Shown: positions 44,133 to 54,496, numbered from the stretch's first letter. The stretch is DNA of 64,000 nt from Hyphomonadaceae bacterium (GCA_030697555.1 JAUYPV010000161.1:1-64000); one strand, 5' to 3'. Notes: a model not told the origin generated them from the letters alone. A program made the numbers and translations.

Positions 44133-47100
44133 CTACTCGGCCGGCGCGAGCCCCGTAAGCGGCTTCTCAAGCTCTTCCTTCTCGAGCCGGCGCTCGACGT
44201 CACGCGGAGAGCCGGTGCGGCGGGCGAGCAGGGCGTAAGCCGCGGGCACAAGCACCAGCGTCACCACCAGCGCCGCGAGCACGCCCGACAGGATCACCAC
44301 GCCGATGGCCGAGCGCGTTTCCGCGCCTGCGCCATGGCTGAAGATCAGCGGAATGGCGCCGGCGACAGCGGTCAGCGACGTCATCAGGATCGGACGGAAG
44401 CGCGTCAGCGCTGCTTCTTTCAGCGCAGCGTTGAACTCCATGCCCTTGTCGCGCAACTGGTTGGCGAACTCGACGATCAGAATCCCGTTCTTGGCCGCCA
44501 ATCCCACGAGCATGATCAAACCGATCTGCGTGTAGATGTTGAGCGTGTTGCCCGTCAGCCAGATGCCTAGCAGGCCCCCGCCCACGGTCGCCGGCACGCA
44601 CAGCATGATGACCAGCGGGTGGATCCAGCTCTCGAACTGCGCCGCGAGCACCAGGAACACAACGAGGATGCCGAACCCGAACACGAACATGATCGACGAG
44701 CCGGCGCGCTTGTAGTCGAGCGACTGGCCCTTGTAGTCGAACGCCGCTTCTTCGGGCAGCACCTGGCGGGCCATCGCCTCCATCTTGTCGAGCGCCACGC
44801 CCAGCGAAACGCCGGGGTTCAGCGTCGCGTCGACAGTGATCGAACGCACGCGGTTATAGCGGTTGAGGCGGCGCGAGTCGGCCGTCGGCAGCACATCAAC
44901 GAGGTTGGACAGCGGGATCAGCTCCTGCGTCCGCGCCGAGCGGACATAGATGTTCTGCAGGTCCTGCGGCGTCGCCTGTTCGCTGCGCTCGCCTTCGAAG
45001 ATCACGTAGCGCTCTTCGCCGTTCTGGACAAAAGTCCCGACGCGCTTGGAGCCCAGCATGGTCTGCAGGGTCGAGCCGATCTCCTGCACGGTGACGCCAA
45101 GATCGGAAGCGCGGTTGTAGTCGACGTTCACGCGGAACTGCTGCTGCGTTTCCTTGTAGTCCCAGTCGATCTGGCTGATGCCCGGATTGTCCTTGTTGAG
45201 CGCGTCGACGAACGTGTTCCGCCACTCCACCAGCGTCTCGTAGGACGGTCCCTTGATGACGAACTGGATCGGCTTGTTGCCCCCGCCGCCGCGGCCGAAG
45301 GCCGACTGCATGTTGGCGAAGGCGCGCACGCCCGGAATGTCCGAAAGCTGGCGGTTGATGTCGTTGATGATGTCGAAGCCGTTGCGGCGATGACCCCATT
45401 CGGTCAGCACCACCTGGATCGAGCCGGAGTTGAAGGAGCCGCCTCCCGGGCCGAAGCCGCCCGGCGCCCGGACGGAGATGCCTTCGATCTCGCCTGCCTG
45501 CACCATCGGCAGCAGGCGCTGCTCGATCTGCTCGATATAGGGAAGCATGTATTCGAACGAGGCGCCTTCCGGCCCGGTGATCATCACCTGGAACGAGCCG
45601 CGGTCTTCCTGCGGCGTGTATTCGCCGGGGATGATCGTGAACAGCGCGTAGCTGCCGGCGAGGATGGCGAGGAAGGCGATGGCGATCGCTATCGGCCGCT
45701 TCACGGTGTGGTCGTAGATCCAGCTATAGCCCTTGCGCATGCCGGCGAACGCACGGTCGACGCGATACGCGAAGCCTTTTTGTTTGCCTTCCTTGTGGTC
45801 CTCGTGGGGCTTCAAGAGCTTGGAGGCCATCATCGGCGAGATGGTCAGCGCCACCAGCATCGAGAACGCGATGGCCGCGGCGATGGCGATGGCGAATTCC
45901 GAGAACAGCCGGCCCATCTGGCCCTGCATGAAGGTGATGGGAACGAAGACGGCGATCAGAACCATTGTGGTCGCAAGAACCGCAAAGCCCACCTGGCGCG
46001 TGCCGCGGAAGGCCGCCACGAGCGGCGTCTCGCCTTCTTCCTCGATGCGCCGGTGGATGTTCTCCAGCACGACGATGGCGTCGTCGACCACGAGGCCGAT
46101 GGCCATCACGAGAGCCAGCAGCGTCAGCATGTTGATGGACAGGCCCATCGCCCAGATCACGGTAAAGGCCGCGATCAGCGAGATCGGAACTGTAATCGCG
46201 GGCACAAGGGTGGCGCGGAACGTGCCGAGGAACACGTAGATCACGCCCACGACCAGCGCGACGGCGATGGCCAGCGTGATGAACACCTCCTTGATGGCGG
46301 CGTTCACGAACACCGACCCGTCGAAGTTGATGCTGATGTTCATGTCGTCGGGAAGGGTCGTGGCGATCTCGGCGGCGCGCTCGCGCGCTACCTTCGCCAC
46401 TTCGACCACGTTGGCCGTCGACTGCTTCACGATGCCGATGCCGATCGTATCGAGACCGTTGGCGCGGAAGACCGAACGGTCTTCCTCGGCGCCGAATTCG
46501 ACGCGGGCGACATCGCCCAGCCGGACGGCCACGCCGTCAGGGGCCTTGGCGATGACAAGCTGCTGGAACTCGTCCGGCGTCCGGAAGGGGCGGTCGATCC
46601 GCGCCGAGTAGATCAGGTCGCGCGAGGTGAGGGAGCCTGCCGGCGTCTCGACGTTCTCGGTTCGCACCGCACGTTCGATGTCGCCGACGGTGAGGCCGCG
46701 CGCGGCGATGGCGCGCCGGTCCAGCCACACGCGCATGGCGGGCGTACGCTGGCCGCCGATCTGGACGCGGGCGACGCCGTCGATGGAGGAGAAACGGTCG
46801 ACAAGATAGCGCTCGGCATAGTCGGTCAGCTCAAGCGGCGTGCGCTTGTCGCTCGCCACGCGCAGCCACAGCACGGTCTCTTCCGAAGCATCGGCCTTCT
46901 GCACGTCGGGCGGATCGGCTTCCTGCGGAAGCTGTCTCAGGATGCCGGAAACCCGGTCGCGCACGTCATTGGCCGCCGAGTCCATGTCGCGGGAAATGTC
47001 GAACTCGATTGTGATGTTCGACTGGCCGTCCTGGCTCGACGAGTTGATGAAGCGGATGCCCTCGACGCCCGAAATCCGGTCTTCGATCACTTCGGTGATG

Positions 47101-47285
47101 CGCGTCTCGACCACGTTGGCGGATGCGCCGGTGTAGTTGGTGCGGACCGAAACGATAGGCGGGTCGATGTCGGGATACTCGCGCAGGGCCAAGCGCGTGA
47201 ACGAGACGATGCCCACCGCCACGAGCAGCAGGCCGATGACCGATGCGAACACCGGCCGCTTGATGGAGACGTCTGAAAGAAGCAT
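44133..47285 (-). CDS. RND efflux transporter permease (HAE1/AcrB-like)
   Basis: 1050 residues, the usual length. Starts MLLSDVSIKRPVFASVIGLL, with the conserved REYPDIDPP next. The proton relay pair is in GLVVDDAIVVLENIHRR, and the C-terminal half repeats the fold (IYTQIGLIMLVGLAAKNGILIVEFAN). The inner-membrane pump takes substrates from the periplasm. The porter domain has a run of glycines (APGGFGPGGG) and QSAFGRGGGGNKP. The adaptor gene lies 20 bases upstream; no TolC-type gene is next to it. Confidence 0.95.
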   Translation of the reverse strand: MLLSDVSIKRPVFASVIGLLLVAVGIVSFTRLALREYPDIDPPIVSVRTNYTGASANVVETRITEVIEDRISGVEGIRFINSSSQDGQSNITIEFDISRDMDSAANDVRDRVSGILRQLPQEADPPDVQKADASEETVLWLRVASDKRTPLELTDYAERYLVDRFSSIDGVARVQIGGQRTPAMRVWLDRRAIAARGLTVGDIERAVRTENVETPAGSLTSRDLIYSARIDRPFRTPDEFQQLVIAKAPDGVAVRLGDVARVEFGAEEDRSVFRANGLDTIGIGIVKQSTANVVEVAKVARERAAEIATTLPDDMNISINFDGSVFVNAAIKEVFITLAIAVALVVGVIYVFLGTFRATLVPAITVPISLIAAFTVIWAMGLSINMLTLLALVMAIGLVVDDAIVVLENIHRRIEEEGETPLVAAFRGTRQVGFAVLATTMVLIAVFVPITFMQGQMGRLFSEFAIAIAAAIAFSMLVALTISPMMASKLLKPHEDHKEGKQKGFAYRVDRAFAGMRKGYSWIYDHTVKRPIAIAIAFLAILAGSYALFTIIPGEYTPQEDRGSFQVMITGPEGASFEYMLPYIEQIEQRLLPMVQAGEIEGISVRAPGGFGPGGGSFNSGSIQVVLTEWGHRRNGFDIINDINRQLSDIPGVRAFANMQSAFGRGGGGNKPIQFVIKGPSYETLVEWRNTFVDALNKDNPGISQIDWDYKETQQQFRVNVDYNRASDLGVTVQEIGSTLQTMLGSKRVGTFVQNGEERYVIFEGERSEQATPQDLQNIYVRSARTQELIPLSNLVDVLPTADSRRLNRYNRVRSITVDATLNPGVSLGVALDKMEAMARQVLPEEAAFDYKGQSLDYKRAGSSIMFVFGFGILVVFLVLAAQFESWIHPLVIMLCVPATVGGGLLGIWLTGNTLNIYTQIGLIMLVGLAAKNGILIVEFANQLRDKGMEFNAALKEAALTRFRPILMTSLTAVAGAIPLIFSHGAGAETRSAIGVVILSGVLAALVVTLVLVPAAYALLARRTGSPRDVERRLEKEELEKPLTGLAPAE

Positions 47286-47305
47286 GGCGCTGTTGCCTTC
47301 GGGGG

Positions 47306-48517
47306 CTATTGCCTGAGTCCGGCCTTGTCGGACGGTCCCTCGCCCCCAGCGAGCTTCGGCTCGCCACCGCCTCCAGAAGATCCGCCGGCAATGTTGGTGG
47401 TCATCCGCACCGGCGCGTTGGGCCGCAGCTTCAGCACGCCGTCGGTGGCGATGAGGTCGCCCGACTGCAGGCCGGAGATGACTTCGACGAAGCCGCGTTC
47501 GCGGTTGCCCAGCATCACCTCGGTCTTGGCGACTGTGGCGGGCTGTTTCGACTGGTCGACGACGTAGACGAACGTCTTCGAGCCTTCCGCGATGATCGCG
47601 ATCTCGGGAACCGACAGCGACGTGCGCGGCGTCGAGGTCAGGGTTGCGTTCATCGACATGCCGGCCTTCAGCGTGCCGTCACGGTTGGGCAGGGTGGCGC
47701 GCACCTTGACCGAGAGGGTCACGGGGTCGATCGCGTTGTCGATCGAGGTCAGCGTGCCGGTGAAGTTGCGGCCGGGAATGTCCTTGGTCGTCGCCTCGAC
47801 CGGCAGGCCGACGCGCAGCGTGCTTGCGGCGGTCGAGGGCACGCCGAACTCGAGACGCATCTGGCTGTCATCGATCAGGGTCGCGACGGGCTGGCCCGGC
47901 GAGACATAGGCGCCGGTCGAAACCTGCCGGAAGCCGAGCACGCCGGAGAACGGCGCCACGATCACGCGGTCACGCAGACGGGCCTGGATCGCCGCGACGT
48001 TGGCTTGCGCCGCCTCGGCGGCGGACTTCGAACGTTCGAGTTCGAGCTGGGCGATGGCGTCGTTGGTGGCGAGGCGCTGGTTGCGCTCGAAGACGAGCTG
48101 GGTGTTGTCGAAGGTCGCCTGCGAGCTGGCGAGCTGGGCGAGTTCTTCCTCGTTCACCAGGGTCACCAGCGTCTTGCCTTTGGCGACGCGCTGGCCGTCC
48201 TCGAAATAGACGCCGGTCACGCGGTCGGCAGCGTTGGCGGTCAGGACCACCCGTTCGCGGGGTTCCAGCGTGCCGAGATCCTCGATCCGGGCGGAGAACT
48301 CGTAAGGGGTGGCCGGAACGGCCGAAATCTGGGTCGGGGGGCCGCCGCCGCCCTGGCGTCCGCCTGGGCCGCCGCCAGGACCGCGATCGGGACCGCCGCC
48401 GCCCGCGGCCTCGACCGTGCTGGAAGGCTTGTTGAACGCGATAAACGCCAGCCCGCCGGCAGCAAGAACTGCAACCGCGGCTGCGGCGGCAACCAGCTTA
48501 GGCTTCGCGATCACCAT
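47306..48517 (-). CDS. RND efflux periplasmic adaptor subunit (MFP)
   Basis: 403 residues from the ATG at 48517, which has GGAG upstream; the 483-residue track ORF includes an alanine/valine-rich leader that is out of place. N-terminal membrane anchor (LVAAAAAVAVLAAGGLAFIAF), a glycine/proline-rich linker (GPGGGPGGRQGGGG), then the lipoyl, hairpin and beta-barrel parts: FEDGQRVAKGKTLVTLVNEE, RVIVAPFSGVLGFRQV, and GDLIATDGVLKLRPNA near the end. First gene of the RND unit and divergent from the TonB receptor. Confidence 0.92.
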   Translation of the reverse strand: MVIAKPKLVAAAAAVAVLAAGGLAFIAFNKPSSTVEAAGGGGPDRGPGGGPGGRQGGGGPPTQISAVPATPYEFSARIEDLGTLEPRERVVLTANAADRVTGVYFEDGQRVAKGKTLVTLVNEEELAQLASSQATFDNTQLVFERNQRLATNDAIAQLELERSKSAAEAAQANVAAIQARLRDRVIVAPFSGVLGFRQVSTGAYVSPGQPVATLIDDSQMRLEFGVPSTAASTLRVGLPVEATTKDIPGRNFTGTLTSIDNAIDPVTLSVKVRATLPNRDGTLKAGMSMNATLTSTPRTSLSVPEIAIIAEGSKTFVYVVDQSKQPATVAKTEVMLGNRERGFVEVISGLQSGDLIATDGVLKLRPNAPVRMTTNIAGGSSGGGGEPKLAGGEGPSDKAGLRQ

Positions 48518-48917
48518 CGTAAGAAACTCCACCGCCATCACTACCACGACCGCCGCTGCGACGGCCATCGCTGCTGCCGTGCGCGTGACCCTAATACGCG
48601 CCACTGCCGCCAAAACCGTCGCTGCCGCCGCTGCGACAACCGCGCGCGCTAATACGCTTGCTACGGGAACAACTGGAGCCGCTACGGAAACCATAGACAC
48701 CACCGCTTGAAAAACGGTCAACGCAACAGGGCCAACCTCCGGAAAACAAAGGTTCAATTAGCTGTGAAGCGGGATCGGAATGACGACCGGGACAACAACC
48801 GGAACAGCAACCGGGGCGAAACCGGTTGACAGAAGAACCCCCACAAGAAATGTCGCCACTGCTGCCGGGAGGGGGACAAGGCCGCCCGGCGCCCCCACAA
48901 CTACTGGAGGAATCGCA
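48518..48917. other. Divergent intergenic region, T-poor on the + strand
   Basis: About 400 bases between the RND adaptor and TonB receptor genes. The + strand is strongly depleted in T and rich in A/C, with repeated GGAACAG/CGGAACA-like words. No supported gene; the track ORFs here are low-complexity. It must contain promoters for both units, but I could not identify them. Confidence 0.6.
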
Positions 48918-51900
48918 ATGGCGACCGCCCGAACCATCACAACAATCCGAACCGTACTGATGGCGTCGACCGCTCTCATGATCGGAGCCGGAACAGCGAC
49001 CGCCCAACAAACAACCACCCCCGCAGAAGAGACAGGCGACGTCGTCGTAATCGTCGGAACACAGATCGCCGGCGCCAAACCAACCGAAGCCCTGCCAGTA
49101 ACAGTAATCGGCGCCGAAGAAATCGCCTCAATCGCCGCCGCCTCCGGCGACGACCTATTCCGCTCCATCCCCCAGCTCGGCGACGTTTCGTTCAACACCA
49201 CCCGCACCATCGGCAGCCTGAACGACGCACGGGGCGATACGGCCTCGATCAACCTTCGTGCTCTCGGCACGGGCAACACGCTCGCCCTGCTCAATGGCCG
49301 ACGCATGGTGAACCACCCGGGCACGCAGGCGGAGAACCTTGTCCCGGTCGTCACCGTCAACACCAATTCGATCCCGGTCACCGGCATCCAGCGGATCGAG
49401 GTGCTGCTCGACGGCGCATCCGCCATCTATGGCGCCGACGCTGTCGCGGGTGTCGTCAACACCGTTCTCAAGAAGGATTTCGAAGGGCTTACCGCCGAGC
49501 TCACTTATGGTGGCGAGGACGGCGTTGAGGCGACGGAGTTTTCCGGCAATGTCCAGTTTGGCGTCAATTCCGGCGACGGTCGCACCAATCTTTCCGTTCT
49601 TGCTTCCTATTTCGGTCGCGATCCCATTTATGCTTCCGATCGTCCTTCCACCGCCAATTCCGATCTTCGTTCCCGTCTGCCGGCCAGCTGGGCGGCGGAT
49701 GCGACGGCGGCGGCCCAGTTCAACAACACGTCGATTACCTCGGCTTGGGGTATTTTCGATCGCTTCACAGCGGGCAACATCACGGTCAACGGTGCGGCGG
49801 TCACCAACGCCGCCGGCCAGTTCCACCTGCAACCCAGCACGCTGACTGGATGCGCCGCCGCGCTTCCGAACGGAATCTGCATCGGCAGCACGTCCACGCG
49901 CCCCGCGGAGCTGCGCTACAACGTCAATGACGTGACGACCGTCCAGAACGGCGTCGACCGCTACAACGCCTTCGCCTTCCTCAACCACGAGTTCGATGGC
50001 GGGCTGGAGCTGTTCGCCGAGGCAGGTGTCTATCTTGCCGACTCTGTCGGCTACCGCGAATCCGCGCCCATGCTCGGCGCCGTGCCGGTCGTCATTCCGG
50101 CCAGCAACTACTACAACCCGTTCGGTCCCGTCGGATCGCCCAACCGCCTTGCAGGCTATACCGGCTCTGGGCTCGATCTCGTGCTCGGTTCGTTGACCGG
50201 CACCGCCGCCTATCGTCCGATCGATGCCGGACCGCGCAAGACAGAAGTCGAGAACCTCTCGTCCCGCGCGCTCATCGGCCTGCGCGGCGTGGTCGCCGAC
50301 TGGAACTGGGAATCGGCCATTCTCTACAGCCAGGCAAATTCCGAAGACAGAGAGAACCGCGTCTCCAACACGCTGTTCCAGCAGGCGCTCGCACGCAACA
50401 CGCCGGACGCCTACAACCCGTTCAACGGCGGCTGCGTCACGGACTTCGATGCGGGCGACTGCACGCCCAGCCAGCAGGCAGCTATCGACTTCATCACGGT
50501 CGACGTGTTTCGCCGCAACCAGACCTCGATCGCATCGTGGGATTTCAAGCTGTCGCGGCCTGATGCGTTCCGCATCTGGGCCGGCGATGTCGGCGCCGCT
50601 GTCGGCGTCGAAGTGCGCCGCGAGACGTTCAAAGACGATCGCGATCCGCGCCAGGACGGCACGGTCAATTTCGACGACATCATAAGCACTGCAGCGATCA
50701 CCAACGACCTTCAGGGCAACAACCCGTCGCTTGACACGACCGGCGAGCGCGACGTGCAATCGGCATACGTTGAATTCGCCGTTCCGGTGGTCTCGGACGA
50801 TATGAACATCCCGTTCGTCCAGAACGTCGATATGCAGATCGCTGCGCGTTACGAGAATTTCGATACGTTCGGCTCGGTCACCAAACCGAAAGTCGCGCTC
50901 TCGTGGCGGCCGTTCGATTTCCTGCTGTTCCGCTCGGCGTGGTCGGAAGGCTTTCGCGCGCCGAACCTGCAGCAGCAGTATGAGACGGGGCTGCAGCGCT
51001 CGAACAATCGCACCGACTTCATCCGTTGCGAAGCAGCTCAACGCAAGGACCCGTCTGTGGTGTTCACCACCAACTGCCCCAGCGTTGCGGGGTCCGTGCA
51101 GTCGGTGATCTCCAACCGTCAGGGTAGTACCGCCCTCGAGCCCGAGGAATCGACCAACCTCACCTACGGTCTGGTGTTCGAAAGCACTTTCCTGCCGCCG
51201 GAATGGGGCGAGATCAGCTTCACTGCCGACTGGTGGCGCATCGAACAGAGCAACGTCGTCGGCATTTTCGGCGACAACAACCACATCCTGCTCGACTACG
51301 TCCTGCGCAGCGCGCCGGGCTGCAATGCTACGCCCCTGCCTGCGAGCTGCTTCAATCCCGCCGTTGTGCGTAGCACAACCATCGACCCGGACGATCAAAT
51401 ACTCTTTGATGGCTCGGGCATTGCGGCCCCGGGCGACATCCTGTTCGTCGAGGACAACTATCTCAACCTCGACGAACGCGCCGTCCAGGGCTGGGACTTT
51501 GGCCTCTACTACAATCTCGACGACACGCCGGTCGGCGACTTCTCGTTCCGCATCAACGCCGCCTTCCTCGACAAGTTCTTCCAGGGCGTCTCGCCCAACG
51601 GCGCAATCATCAATGCGGCCGCCGCCAGCGGACAGATTCCCGCCGTGCTGACGGTCAACGGGCAGGGCAACCTGGTGCGCAATTTCGGCAGGCCGGAGTG
51701 GCGCTACACATCCTCGCTCACCTGGCGCAAGGACGCGTGGGGCGCGGGCTGGTTCACGTCATACGTGGGCGACGTGCAGGATACGGGCATCGTGCTGACC
51801 GCGACGAGCCAGCCCTGGATCATCGAGGAGTTCCAGACGCACAATCTCTATGTGCAGTACGAACTCGGCTACGACAGCGACTCGCCCACCCGTATCCGCG

Positions 51901-52022
51901 TTGGCATGCGCAACATCTTCAACGAGGAACCGCCGCTGGCGGACACCAATTTCGGTTATCTGGGCGACCTGCATAACCCGTCGGGACGTTACCTGTACGG
52001 AAGCATCCGCAAGGAGTTCTAG
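48918..52022 (+). CDS. TonB-dependent outer-membrane receptor
   Basis: 1034 residues from the ATG at 48918 (CTGGAGG upstream); the 46 extra residues of the track are rejected because the signal peptide (ending GTATAQ) starts here. Plug domain: VVVIVGTQIAG, ALPVTVIGAEEI, ASINLRALGTGNTLALLNGRR, RIEVLLDGASAIYGADAVAGVVN. The large beta-barrel ends in the aromatic GRYLYGSIRKEF. The long extracellular loops suggest a bulky substrate such as a peptide or glycan, as in the Caulobacterales-type receptors; not provable. The first 90 codons use unusually many A/C-ending codons. Confidence 0.93.
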   Translation: MATARTITTIRTVLMASTALMIGAGTATAQQTTTPAEETGDVVVIVGTQIAGAKPTEALPVTVIGAEEIASIAAASGDDLFRSIPQLGDVSFNTTRTIGSLNDARGDTASINLRALGTGNTLALLNGRRMVNHPGTQAENLVPVVTVNTNSIPVTGIQRIEVLLDGASAIYGADAVAGVVNTVLKKDFEGLTAELTYGGEDGVEATEFSGNVQFGVNSGDGRTNLSVLASYFGRDPIYASDRPSTANSDLRSRLPASWAADATAAAQFNNTSITSAWGIFDRFTAGNITVNGAAVTNAAGQFHLQPSTLTGCAAALPNGICIGSTSTRPAELRYNVNDVTTVQNGVDRYNAFAFLNHEFDGGLELFAEAGVYLADSVGYRESAPMLGAVPVVIPASNYYNPFGPVGSPNRLAGYTGSGLDLVLGSLTGTAAYRPIDAGPRKTEVENLSSRALIGLRGVVADWNWESAILYSQANSEDRENRVSNTLFQQALARNTPDAYNPFNGGCVTDFDAGDCTPSQQAAIDFITVDVFRRNQTSIASWDFKLSRPDAFRIWAGDVGAAVGVEVRRETFKDDRDPRQDGTVNFDDIISTAAITNDLQGNNPSLDTTGERDVQSAYVEFAVPVVSDDMNIPFVQNVDMQIAARYENFDTFGSVTKPKVALSWRPFDFLLFRSAWSEGFRAPNLQQQYETGLQRSNNRTDFIRCEAAQRKDPSVVFTTNCPSVAGSVQSVISNRQGSTALEPEESTNLTYGLVFESTFLPPEWGEISFTADWWRIEQSNVVGIFGDNNHILLDYVLRSAPGCNATPLPASCFNPAVVRSTTIDPDDQILFDGSGIAAPGDILFVEDNYLNLDERAVQGWDFGLYYNLDDTPVGDFSFRINAAFLDKFFQGVSPNGAIINAAAASGQIPAVLTVNGQGNLVRNFGRPEWRYTSSLTWRKDAWGAGWFTSYVGDVQDTGIVLTATSQPWIIEEFQTHNLYVQYELGYDSDSPTRIRVGMRNIFNEEPPLADTNFGYLGDLHNPSGRYLYGSIRKEF

Positions 52023-52187
52023 GCGCGGGTTCCGCCTGGTTCCAATGTCCGGTGCGGGCTGATCGGTCGCAGTTTTGGCTGCACGCAAGCTCTTCACCGC
52101 GACTCAGTGCAGGGCTAGACGGATGCCGGGTCTGGACGCGCTGTTTCGCGTTTTCGGGGGACTCGTGCGCAGGCCTGGAGGCTGAGC

Positions 52188-53372
52188 TTGAGAACCCTTG
52201 CGGCTGAACGCGTCGCTATTGCGCTCGCCGCCGCCGGCCTTGCCGGTTGCTCCACCTTTGGCGCTTCGAAATTCACTCCGCCGAAGAATGCGATCTGCGC
52301 CGGCCAGGGCTTTGCGATCGACGCTTCGTTCGCGTCCGCGGGGCTGCATGACTGCGTTATCGCGCCGGACGGATCGGTGGTGGTGTCGGTCGACCACGAG
52401 CCGGCCGTCGCCGAAGGCATCAACCCCAGTCCGTGGTTTGCGTTCCGCCTGAAGTCAGATGCGCCGCGCAGTATAACGGTGACGCTGGACTACACGGACT
52501 ACACTCACCGCTATGCGCCTTACGTCAGCGCCGACGGAAAGACGTGGATGGCGTTGGGCGCGGACAAGCTTGCGCTCAATGAACGCAAGACGCGTGCGAC
52601 CCTGAAGCTCGACGTACCTAAGGGGACGCTGTGGGTTGCAGGTCAGCCATTGTCGCCTTCGCACGACAATCTTGAGTGGACGCGGCGAGAGTTGATCTCG
52701 AAAGGATTCGAGGAAGAGCGTTACGGTACCTCACTCGAGGGCCAACCGTTGATCGGTTTCGTGGGCGGCGGCGGGGTCGACGCCATTGTCATGCTGACGC
52801 GCCAGCATCCACCGGAGACCTCGGGGCAGGAGGCCTATCGTAGTTTCCTGGAGCGGCTCACCGATCGCGCTGACGACAAGGCGAACCTGTTCCGCGCCCG
52901 CCATCGCATCATCCTTGCGCCCATGCCGAACCCGGATGGCGTTGACGCTGGCCACTGGCGGCTGAATGCCGGCGGCATCGACCTCAACCGCGACTGGGGA
53001 GTCTTCAGCCAGCCGGAAACGAAGGCGCTGTCGGCTTGGATCAAGCTGCAGGCGGGAAATCGCCGTGTCGTCTCGATGATGGATTTCCATTCGACCGACC
53101 GGACGGTGATCTATGCCCCGCCGCTGGATGCGGCTTCGCCGACGATCGGTTTCCTTCCCGCGTTGAAGCAGAAATTCGACTCGACCCTCAGCGCGCCGCC
53201 GGCGTGGAGCTACAGCCACAATGCGGACGGCGGGACCGCCAAGGGCTGGGCGCTCGAACAGCTCAAGGCGCCAGGCATCACGGTCGAGCTGTGGGACCAG
53301 ATACCTGCACAGGATGCGCGCGCACTAGGCGCTGCGGCGGCGGATGCGCTGATCGAATATTTCGCGAGGTAA
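52188..53372 (+). CDS. M14 zinc carboxypeptidase-like lipoprotein
   Basis: 394 residues from a TTG at 52188 with GGAGG upstream. Lipobox LAGC (C21). The N-terminal beta domain (35-150) is followed by the M14 catalytic domain: TRQHPPETSG supplies zinc ligands H207 and E210, PNPDGVD and IDLNRDWGVF are conserved, MMDFHSTDR supplies the second zinc histidine, and TVELWDQ may hold the catalytic glutamate. The layout of a beta-sandwich before the M14 domain is like the AGBL/cytosolic carboxypeptidase subfamily, here exported. Follows the TonB receptor by 165 bases, a plausible peptide-using pair. Confidence 0.88.
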   Translation: MRTLAAERVAIALAAAGLAGCSTFGASKFTPPKNAICAGQGFAIDASFASAGLHDCVIAPDGSVVVSVDHEPAVAEGINPSPWFAFRLKSDAPRSITVTLDYTDYTHRYAPYVSADGKTWMALGADKLALNERKTRATLKLDVPKGTLWVAGQPLSPSHDNLEWTRRELISKGFEEERYGTSLEGQPLIGFVGGGGVDAIVMLTRQHPPETSGQEAYRSFLERLTDRADDKANLFRARHRIILAPMPNPDGVDAGHWRLNAGGIDLNRDWGVFSQPETKALSAWIKLQAGNRRVVSMMDFHSTDRTVIYAPPLDAASPTIGFLPALKQKFDSTLSAPPAWSYSHNADGGTAKGWALEQLKAPGITVELWDQIPAQDARALGAAAADALIEYFAR

Positions 53373-53428
53373 ACGGGGCGGATCGGCGTCGCGGCAAAGT
53401 GGCTTGCGATGTCATCCGTAAGGCCGAA

Positions 53429-53465
53429 GGGGGCGGGTTGCGACAGAAGCTTGCAATCCGCCCCC
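53429..53465. terminator. Hairpin after the carboxypeptidase gene, possible terminator
   Basis: GGGGGCGGGTTGC and GCAATCCGCCCCC form a 13-bp stem (one G-T pair) with an 11-base loop. No T-run. Confidence 0.5.
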
Positions 53466-53656
53466 GGATGGCCGGACGCCCGAACCGAAATCGGAGCCGC
53501 CTGCGATTCGGGACGTGGCTGGGCTCCTGACGAGCGTGTTATTTGTACTCGCGCGGCGATGTTTTATACCCGCGGAGTGGAACAACCAATCCTTCTGGAC
53601 TGGCCAATTTCGGCTAGTCTCGCGGGCAGAAAACAAAACTACGGGGAGTGAGTTTC

Positions 53657-54475
53657 ATGGGATTTTCGATTGACCGCCGGCTGGTGCTTCTGGCGCTGCC
53701 AGTCCTGGCGGCCTGTTCGTCCGTGGAGGGCACGTCCGCGCCTGTTGCAACGGATGCCTATGCCGGCAAGGGCGTGCTGGATGCAGCGATCAACGCTGCC
53801 GGCGGCGAAGCGGCCCTGAGCAGGGTAAAAGAACTCAACTGGACCGCTGCCGGCACTGTCAACGCTGGCGGCAAGACGACCGAAGTCGAAATGCAAACGA
53901 TCGTTCGCCCCTTCAACTATGCGCGCACGACGAGCTGGCCCAAGGCCGACGCCAAGGCCGTGCGGATGATCCAGATCGAATACGGCAAGGCGTGGTCGGT
54001 CGCCCGCCAGTCATGGGACCCGATGCCCGAAGCGCAGTCGGAGCATGAAGTCCAACAGTACGCCCTGTACGGCGTCATGCTGCTGACGAGCCTCAAGGAT
54101 CCTGCCGCGAAGGTGCAGGAAACGGCGCCGGGCAAGGATGGCACGCGCAATCTTCATGTCGAGCGCCCCGGCGCGCCGCCGATGGACCTGCGCTTCGATG
54201 CGTCGGGCAAGCTGATCCGCGCCGCCAACAATGTGCGCGATCCCGCGGGCGGCGCCGCCCCGATCGCACAGGTGGCGGAGTTCTCGGGCGAGATCGAAAG
54301 CAACGGCGTCAAATGGCCGAAACGCATCTCGATCACGCAGAACGACCAGCCCTATTTCGACATGGATATTTCGAAATTCGAGGCGCGGGCGTCGAACTCG
54401 ATCACCGCCATGCCGCAGTCGCTGGCCCAGCAGGGCGCCAAGCCACCAGCCGATGACGAGGATGAGCCGCAATAG
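53657..54475 (+). CDS. Lipoprotein of unknown function
   Basis: 272 residues from the ATG at 53657 with GGGGAG upstream; the GTG at 53648 is too close to that site. Signal MGFSIDRRLVLLALPVLAAC with a lipobox cysteine (C20). The mature part begins with a GVLDAAINAAGGEAALSRVKEL segment often seen at the start of exported beta-rich proteins of the LolA-like fold. It contains RKISI-like repeats in the form PKRISITQNDQPYFDMDIS. Acidic tail DDEDEPQ. I do not recognise the family for certain. Confidence 0.75.
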   Translation: MGFSIDRRLVLLALPVLAACSSVEGTSAPVATDAYAGKGVLDAAINAAGGEAALSRVKELNWTAAGTVNAGGKTTEVEMQTIVRPFNYARTTSWPKADAKAVRMIQIEYGKAWSVARQSWDPMPEAQSEHEVQQYALYGVMLLTSLKDPAAKVQETAPGKDGTRNLHVERPGAPPMDLRFDASGKLIRAANNVRDPAGGAAPIAQVAEFSGEIESNGVKWPKRISITQNDQPYFDMDISKFEARASNSITAMPQSLAQQGAKPPADDEDEPQ

Positions 54476-54496
54476 CGGCTCATCGCTCGCGTCGTC

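Noticed and set aside
44619-47276. 885-residue + strand ORF
   Set aside because: Antisense to the RND permease; low-complexity His/Arg/Asp composition.
48518-48757. N-terminal extension of the RND adaptor
   Set aside because: Alanine/valine low complexity derived from the skewed intergenic tract; the anchor helix begins at 48517.
48780-48917. N-terminal extension of the TonB receptor
   Set aside because: Thr/Gly low complexity; the ATG at 48918 has GGAGG and a signal peptide.
49155-51398. 747-residue - strand ORF
   Set aside because: Antisense to the TonB receptor; no recognisable motif.
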